Origin: JBEIJQ01 sp040380145
Lineage (GTDB): Bacteria; Bacteroidota; Bacteroidia; Chitinophagales; Saprospiraceae
NCBI GenBank assembly: GCA_040380145.1
Contig: JBEIJQ010000004.1
Span: forward strand, 1 to 46,501
DNA length: 46,501 bases
Direction of reading: 5' to 3'
Below are positions 41,739 through 46,501 of the stretch, in pieces. Made by a program: the position numbers and the translations under genes. The stretch's first letter is position 1, and every line of letters begins with the position of its first letter. Below the pieces are notes generated by a model. The model was not told the DNA's origin, searched no databases, and was given only the letters and a program-made list of their open reading frames with translations.

Positions 41739-43010
41739 ATGAAAAATTCCCTTTTTGTATCCTTGGCGTTTGCCCTGACGCTGCTGACTTCGTGTGGCAA
41801 TCGTGACGACGGTCAACTGACCGGCGTGCTCGACCGACCCATTTGGAAGCCCATAACCCCCCTTGGAATGGTGTACGTGCCGTCCGGCACCCTGCACATC
41901 GGTCCGAGCGACCAAGACATCAACGTGTCGCTCGTCCAACGCCCCAAGGCTATCTCCATTCAGGGATTCTTCATGGACGACACCGAGATCACCAACAACG
42001 AATACCGCCAGTTCGTCAACTGGGTCCGCGACTCGCTTGCTCTGGAAAAGTTGGGCCAAAAGGACGGCGACTTCTTGAACTGGGAGGGGGTTGAAGACCT
42101 CGATTACAGCAGCCAAGATCTGGAGGACCTGTTCTACTCCGTCCAAGACCGCTTCCGTGGCCAGCGGGAGTTGAACAAGAGTCTGTTCGTGTATTCTTAT
42201 GAATGGTACGATTGGAAAAATGCTGCCCAAAACTACTATTGGAAAGATACCGACAAGCAGGAGCGTACCAAATACCTCAAGCGCAGCACCATCCCCATTT
42301 ACCCCGACACGCTTTGTTGGGTGCGCGACTTCTCCTATTCTATGAACGAGCCGATGGCCCGCAACTACTTCTGGCACCCGGCTTTCGACGATTATCCGGT
42401 GGTCGGTATCGCTTGGCAACAGGCCAATGCCTTCTGCTACTGGCGCACGAAGTACTGGAACGACAAACTCTCCAAGAGCGGCGAGATCATCTCCGAGGAC
42501 TTCCGGTTGCCCACCGAACACGAATGGGAATATGCGGCCCGTGGCGGCCACCAGGGCACCTGCTATCCTTGGGGCAGCAATTACACGCACAACGCCAAAG
42601 GTTGTATCTTGGCGAACTTCAAGCCCGGTCGCGGCGACTATCCGACGGACGGCGGCCTCTACACGGTCAAGGTGGACTCTTACTTCCCCAACGACTACTC
42701 GTTGTACTGCATGGCCGGCAACGTTTCCGAGTGGACCTCCTCCGCTTACCACGAAAACGCCTACGCTTTCCTGCACGATCTGAACCCGGATTACCGCTTC
42801 GATGCCGTGGACGACAACCCCAAGGATGGCACGTTAGGCGATCCCGAAACCTGGAAACGCAAGGTCATCCGTGGCGGCTCTTGGAAGGACATAGCCTACT
42901 TCTGCCAAAACGGCACCCGCAACTACGAGTTCCAAGACACCACCAAGTCCTACATCGGGTTCCGCTGCGTGCTCACCTTCTTGGGCCGCTCTCTCAAAGA
43001 CTTCCAATAA
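41739..43010 (+). CDS. gldK: T9SS/gliding lipoprotein GldK (PorK)
   Basis: A 423-residue outer-membrane lipoprotein that forms the periplasmic ring of the type IX secretion system with GldN. The lipobox is LLTSCGN with Cys20 as the lipidated residue. The body has the formylglycine-generating-enzyme/sulfatase-modifying fold: GMVYVPSGTLHIGPSD, GFFMDDTEITNNEYRQFV, DFRLPTEHEWEYAARGG, GNVSEWTSSA and VIRGGSWKD. In GldK this fold is structural and not catalytic. The start is at MKNSLFVSLA; the frame is open to 41532, but upstream codons cover the promoter. A terminator follows the stop codon. Confidence 0.96.
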   Translation: MKNSLFVSLAFALTLLTSCGNRDDGQLTGVLDRPIWKPITPLGMVYVPSGTLHIGPSDQDINVSLVQRPKAISIQGFFMDDTEITNNEYRQFVNWVRDSLALEKLGQKDGDFLNWEGVEDLDYSSQDLEDLFYSVQDRFRGQRELNKSLFVYSYEWYDWKNAAQNYYWKDTDKQERTKYLKRSTIPIYPDTLCWVRDFSYSMNEPMARNYFWHPAFDDYPVVGIAWQQANAFCYWRTKYWNDKLSKSGEIISEDFRLPTEHEWEYAARGGHQGTCYPWGSNYTHNAKGCILANFKPGRGDYPTDGGLYTVKVDSYFPNDYSLYCMAGNVSEWTSSAYHENAYAFLHDLNPDYRFDAVDDNPKDGTLGDPETWKRKVIRGGSWKDIAYFCQNGTRNYEFQDTTKSYIGFRCVLTFLGRSLKDFQ

Positions 43011-43025
43011 GAATCACCGGTCGGA

Positions 43026-43066
43026 AAAATCCGTTGAAAGCCCCATGGCTCCTCAACGGATTTTTT
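43026..43066 (+). terminator. Terminator between gldK and gldL
   Basis: TCCGTTGA (43030-43037) pairs with TCAACGGA (43053-43060), extended by A-T pairs, around a 15-nt loop and followed by six T. It lies 16 nt after the gldK stop. Confidence 0.8.
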
Positions 43067-43077
43067 CCCGCTATATC

Positions 43078-43107
43078 TTGGAATTTATTTACTCTCCTTT
43101 ATCTTTA
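43078..43107 (+). promoter_or_regulatory. Promoter of gldL-gldM
   Basis: TTG (43078-43080) is followed after 19 nt by TATCTTTA (43100-43107), one mismatch from TAnnTTTG, with ideal spacing. The gldL ATG is 50 nt downstream. Confidence 0.6.
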
Positions 43108-43157
43108 CCCCACTTTTCAAAACCTTTTTCTTTTAACCAATTCAATCTTTATCCGTT

Positions 43158-43748
43158 ATGGCAAATCCTATCATGAAGGTCGTGAAATCCGGTTTTTTCA
43201 AATACCTCAAGAACCTGATCATCGGCGTTGGTGCCGCAGTCGTGTTGATTGGCGCACTTTATAAGATCATGTCGTGGCCCGGTGCCGACGAAATGTTGCA
43301 GATTGGTCTTTTCACAGAAGCGGGCCTGTTCTTGATGTTGGGCATTTTGCCTCCGGATTCTGATTACTACTGGAGCAAGTTGTATCCCGGTTTGGATGAC
43401 TATAACTCCACCATCCAGCCCATCACAGCCGGTGGCGGAGCTTCGGCTTCCGTCAAATTCGACAGCGCCAAGCTCGAATCCCAAAACGAGGAAATGATCA
43501 AGGAACTGCAGAGCATGTCCAAAAGCCTCAGCGCCCTGAAGGCACTCGACAGCGCCAACTTCCAAGGAGTAGCTGATGGCGTGAATGCTATGAGCGGTTT
43601 TGTTCAAAAGATGAACGCAGCTGCCAAAGAATTGGAAGGTGCCGATCAAAACGCCAAGGTACTCAATCAACAGATTTCGGCCCTGAACCAAAACCTTGGT
43701 TCGCTCAACAAAGTCTATGGTGGCATGCTCACCGCGATGAAGGGCTAA
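43158..43748 (+). CDS. gldL: T9SS motor protein GldL (PorL)
   Basis: A 196-residue inner-membrane protein. Two N-terminal transmembrane helices (about 18-38 and 46-66) are followed by a cytoplasmic tail with coiled-coil potential. Charged residues inside the membrane region, Lys36 (GALYKIMSW) and Glu54 (GLFTEAGLF), correspond to the type of residues proposed to carry protons in this rotary motor. GldL forms a pentamer around GldM helices and powers secretion and gliding. It is followed by gldM after 92 nt with no terminator. Confidence 0.96.
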   Translation: MANPIMKVVKSGFFKYLKNLIIGVGAAVVLIGALYKIMSWPGADEMLQIGLFTEAGLFLMLGILPPDSDYYWSKLYPGLDDYNSTIQPITAGGGASASVKFDSAKLESQNEEMIKELQSMSKSLSALKALDSANFQGVADGVNAMSGFVQKMNAAAKELEGADQNAKVLNQQISALNQNLGSLNKVYGGMLTAMKG

Positions 43749-43840
43749 GATATTTTTTCTGATGAGAGATGAACATGCCCTTCCAGGCAATTGATCTCCA
43801 CTTTCATCCTTAATCTAAACCGAGTAAACACCATAACGGT

Positions 43841-45463
43841 ATGTCTATTCCAAAGGAACCACGTCAGTTGATGATCAACTTGATGTACCTCGTGCTCACG
43901 GCCATGTTGGCCTTGAACGTGTCGGCCAAGATCATCAACGCATTTTTCAGCATCCACAACGGTATCCAAGCGTCCAGCAAGATCACCGAGCGCTCCAACC
44001 AATTGTTGGCCGGAACGATCGAAAAAAGTGCTGAGTCTGCCAACAAATACGCGCCGTTCGTGGAAGCGTCCAAGAAAGTCTCTGATCGGGTCAAGCAATT
44101 TGTCCAGTATGTAGAGGAGCTCCGCGAAAGAATTGCGCGCGGAGACAAGCCCGAAGGAACTCCCCGTGAAGAATATTACTATCCGGAGACTGACGACCAC
44201 CACCCGGGACAGCCCAAGAACTACAAGAATAAGGATGTCACTACAAACCTGTTGGTCAACGAAAAAAAGGGGGCTGAACTGAAAGAAGAGGTGCTCAAGT
44301 GTCGCGAAGAATTGAAGAAAATCGTGGACGACTTGGCCGCCAAGAAGATCGAAGGCACCAACTTCGGCGATGCCGATATTAAAGCTTTGGTCGAGGGACT
44401 TCCTTTGAACATCGACGACGAATCCTGGCAACACGCATCCCACGGAGCGCCCTCTCCGTCTTGGGAGCACTTCGTTTTCAACCAAATGCCGGTTGCTTCC
44501 ATTTGGCCGATGTTCTCCAAGTTCCAGAGCGATGCGCGTTCTTCCGAGGCCATGGTTTTGAACTTCTTGGCCAGCCAGATCGGTGCAACCTCTTTCAAAG
44601 TGGATGCTTTCGTGCCCATTTCTTCGCCCGAGAAGAGCTATCTACTCGAGGGCGAGACCTTCCGATCGGAAATCGCAGTGGGCGCTTCCAGCCAGTCTTT
44701 CTTCGAAAACGTGTCTATTTCCGTGAACAGCCACCCCCTGATCGTGAAGGATGGCAAGGCGTTGTTCGAGGAAAAAGCCAGCGGTCTCGGGGGCCACAAG
44801 TATAATGTCAGCATCAGTGTCAAAAATCCGGCCACGGGCCAAAATCTCTCGGCCCAAAAGGATTTTGAATACGAAGTGGGCCAATCGTCCGTGGCGATGG
44901 AACTGACCGACATGAACGTGGTGTACATAGGCGTGGAAAACCACCTCGCCGTGGCCGCCGCGGGTTTCTCTTCCAACCAAGTGTCCGTATCCGTGAACGG
45001 TGGCGGCATGACGATCCGCAAAGACGGTGCTTCTTCTTACATCATCGAGGCCAAAGGGCCTGCCACCAAAGAGGCGGAGATCGTGGTAACCGCAGGTGGC
45101 AAGAAGTTTACCAAGAAAGTCCGCGTGAAGCCCATCCCCGATCCGGTCGCGGAACTGGGCGGGAAAATGGAAGGCGTCATGGGACCAGCGGCCATGAAAG
45201 CCCAAACGACCCTGTCGGCCGTTTTGAAAAACTTCGACTTCGCTGCCAAGTGCTCGATTTCCAACTTTGAAATGTACTACATCCCCAAAGGCGGCGACGT
45301 TCTCACGGCAACAAACAGCGGAGCTGGTTTCAAAGGTCAAGTGGCCGATTACATCAACAAGGCCAAATTTGGCGATATGTACATTTTCACGAATGTAAAG
45401 GCACTTTGCCCAGGAGATGCAGTTTCTCGTCCTTTGAACTCTTTGCAGTTCACGATCAAGTAA
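43841..45463 (+). CDS. gldM: T9SS motor shaft protein GldM (PorM)
   Basis: A 540-residue protein with one N-terminal membrane helix (LMINLMYLVLTAMLALNVSA, 9-28) and a long periplasmic part. The helical region (about 35-215) is followed by three beta domains ending in LCPGDAVSRPLNSLQFTIK. GldM dimers cross the periplasm and link the GldL motor to the GldK/GldN ring. The MSIPKEPRQLMINLMYLVLTA start is strongly conserved in the family. A strong terminator follows. Confidence 0.97.
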   Translation: MSIPKEPRQLMINLMYLVLTAMLALNVSAKIINAFFSIHNGIQASSKITERSNQLLAGTIEKSAESANKYAPFVEASKKVSDRVKQFVQYVEELRERIARGDKPEGTPREEYYYPETDDHHPGQPKNYKNKDVTTNLLVNEKKGAELKEEVLKCREELKKIVDDLAAKKIEGTNFGDADIKALVEGLPLNIDDESWQHASHGAPSPSWEHFVFNQMPVASIWPMFSKFQSDARSSEAMVLNFLASQIGATSFKVDAFVPISSPEKSYLLEGETFRSEIAVGASSQSFFENVSISVNSHPLIVKDGKALFEEKASGLGGHKYNVSISVKNPATGQNLSAQKDFEYEVGQSSVAMELTDMNVVYIGVENHLAVAAAGFSSNQVSVSVNGGGMTIRKDGASSYIIEAKGPATKEAEIVVTAGGKKFTKKVRVKPIPDPVAELGGKMEGVMGPAAMKAQTTLSAVLKNFDFAAKCSISNFEMYYIPKGGDVLTATNSGAGFKGQVADYINKAKFGDMYIFTNVKALCPGDAVSRPLNSLQFTIK

Positions 45464-45490
45464 TTGCTTTCCGGCATTCAGTATCGCAAT

Positions 45491-45551
45491 GCAAGGCCTT
45501 TGTGTTCTTAAACTCATCCATCGTTTTTGACCAAAGGCCTTGCCTTTTTTT
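45491..45551 (+). terminator. Strong terminator between gldM and gldN
   Basis: A perfect 12-bp stem joins GCAAGGCCTTTG (45491-45502) with CAAAGGCCTTGC (45532-45543) around a 29-nt loop. Seven T follow (45545-45551). It lies 27 nt after the gldM stop. Confidence 0.85.
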
Positions 45552-45696
45552 GAAAAATTCGATTTGGATATCGGGGCTTGTTGAAATAAATTCTTCGTAG
45601 TTTTCGTTATTTGCTTGTTTACGAACCAAGATCATCCATCTCTGCCAAGCTCCGCTTAGGTTCGTTTGTTTTCACTTTCCATAATTTTTGTCCTCT

Positions 45697-46501
45697 ATGA
45701 AATCCATCGTCCAGATTTTCTGTTTGGTATCCGCCTTTTTTTTGGCTGGCTCCACCCTGATGGCCCAACAACCGCCACAAGGTGGGGGCACTGAAAATGC
45801 ACCCAAGAAAGGAGATATTTATAAGCGAAAGAATATCGAGGAACGAGTTCCTTTGCCGTACCATCACTTGGAAGAAAAAGACATCGTTTGGGAAAAACGG
45901 ATTTGGCGTGTGATCGACGTCCACGAGATGATCAACAATCCTTTTGCTTATCCACCCAAACCTTTTATCACCATTCTGACCGAGTCCGCCAATGAAGGGA
46001 ATATCCCCATTTATGGAACGGACGAGTTTGTTGACACCATTCCTATGGCAGATTTGCTGTCCAAGTTGTCTAGGGTTGATACGATCGCAAATATTGATGA
46101 ATGGGGCAATCCCGTCGAAGACGATCCGTTGACTGAAAAGCGCGAGGACATCACCATCATCCGCGAAGAATTCAATCCGGAGAATGTGACGCGCTATAGG
46201 ATCCAAGAGGTGTGGTTCTTTGACGAAGAAAATTCTCGTATGGGTGTTCGGATAGTCGGTATCGCCCCATTGATGGAAATCAGGGATCGTCAATCCGATA
46301 AAGTTTTGGGAGAATCAACTATGTTTTGGGTTTATTATCCCGAGGCAAGGTCCATTTTGGCCAGAGAAAAAGCCTTCAACACTGCCAGCGATGTGGATGT
46401 CATGTCATGGGAGGACATTTTTGAAATGCGTCTCTTCTCAAGTTATATCATGAAGGAATCCAATGTGTACGACAGAAGGATTTCGGATTATATGAAAAAC
46501 C
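45697..46501 (+). CDS. gldN: T9SS ring protein GldN (PorN), cut by the window edge
   Basis: 268 codons are present and the frame is open to the window end; no stop is included. A signal peptide (about 1-24, ending LMAQQ) is followed by family segments KRKNIEERVPLPYHHLEEKD, WEKRIWRVIDVHEMINNPF, REDITIIREEFNPENVTRYR and WVYYPEARSILAREKAFN. GldN is a periplasmic partner of GldK in the outer-membrane-associated ring. A 145-nt gap separates the gldM terminator from this ATG. A weak promoter candidate (TTG at 45578, TAGTTTTC at 45598-45605) lies there. Confidence 0.95.
   Translation, partial: MKSIVQIFCLVSAFFLAGSTLMAQQPPQGGGTENAPKKGDIYKRKNIEERVPLPYHHLEEKDIVWEKRIWRVIDVHEMINNPFAYPPKPFITILTESANEGNIPIYGTDEFVDTIPMADLLSKLSRVDTIANIDEWGNPVEDDPLTEKREDITIIREEFNPENVTRYRIQEVWFFDEENSRMGVRIVGIAPLMEIRDRQSDKVLGESTMFWVYYPEARSILAREKAFNTASDVDVMSWEDIFEMRLFSSYIMKESNVYDRRISDYMKN

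Noticed and set aside
1..46501. tRNA or rRNA genes, CRISPR arrays, insertion sequences and prophage
   Set aside because: I scanned the gaps and protein products and saw no tRNA cloverleaf motifs, spaced direct repeats, transposase or phage structural genes.

Overview
The window looks like chromosomal DNA of a member of the Bacteroidota, probably a GC-richer gliding or T9SS lineage such as the Saprospiria/Chitinophagia. That placement is inference; no 16S gene is present. The evidence is: a porP/gldK/gldL/gldM/gldN type IX secretion (T9SS) cluster at the right end; promoter elements of the Bacteroidota type (TAnnTTTG, sometimes with TTTG 18-20 nt upstream); translation starts without Shine-Dalgarno sequences, including all ribosomal protein genes; a YtxJ-type bacillithiol-system protein; and a BatD-like protein. 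Nearly all genes are housekeeping or envelope genes. I saw no insertion sequences, prophage, CRISPR arrays, tRNA or rRNA genes.

Layout. 1-215: intergenic edge with a convincing promoter pointing left, out of the window. 216-6731 (minus): a compact run of an ArsA-like ATPase, a secreted amidase, an NlpC/P60 hydrolase, a membrane-anchored patatin-like protein and ruvB. 6932-11227: polyprenyl synthase (minus); alpha/beta hydrolase, PAP2-related membrane protein and a short BatD-like protein (plus); then ytxJ and an unrecognised gene (minus). 11490-17598 (minus): MATE exporter, prfA, ychF, dnaJ, grpE and a TlpA-like thioredoxin. 17973-24502: ffh, pyk, a carbamoyltransferase, an L-threonine dehydrogenase-like gene and a GbsR/MarR-type regulator.

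24739-33450 (plus): the distal part of the spc operon joined to the alpha operon: S8, L6, L18, S5, L30, L15, secY, map, infA, L36, S13, S11, S4, rpoA, L17. It starts abruptly at S8, without the usual L14-L24-L5-S14 in front, and has its own promoter and a structured leader of about 145 nt. A strong bidirectional terminator closes it. 33526-40355 (minus): a secreted fibre-like repeat protein, a small membrane protein, lysS, anmK, a CorA-family transporter and a DUF4349 protein. 40509-46501 (plus): porP/sprF, gldK, gldL, gldM and the 5' part of gldN.

I did not find a clearly new multi-gene system. The observations most worth checking are regulatory: (1) the S8-led operon with a structured leader carrying a partial S8-site resemblance; (2) division of the T9SS locus into separate units gldK | gldLM | gldN by two intrinsic terminators, with a good promoter before gldL; (3) a perfect inverted repeat plus a 9-bp GC hairpin and T-run in the grpE leader; (4) a promoter so close to the ArsA-like start codon that the mRNA may be leaderless; (5) an 11-bp inverted repeat directly upstream of the fibre-protein gene.
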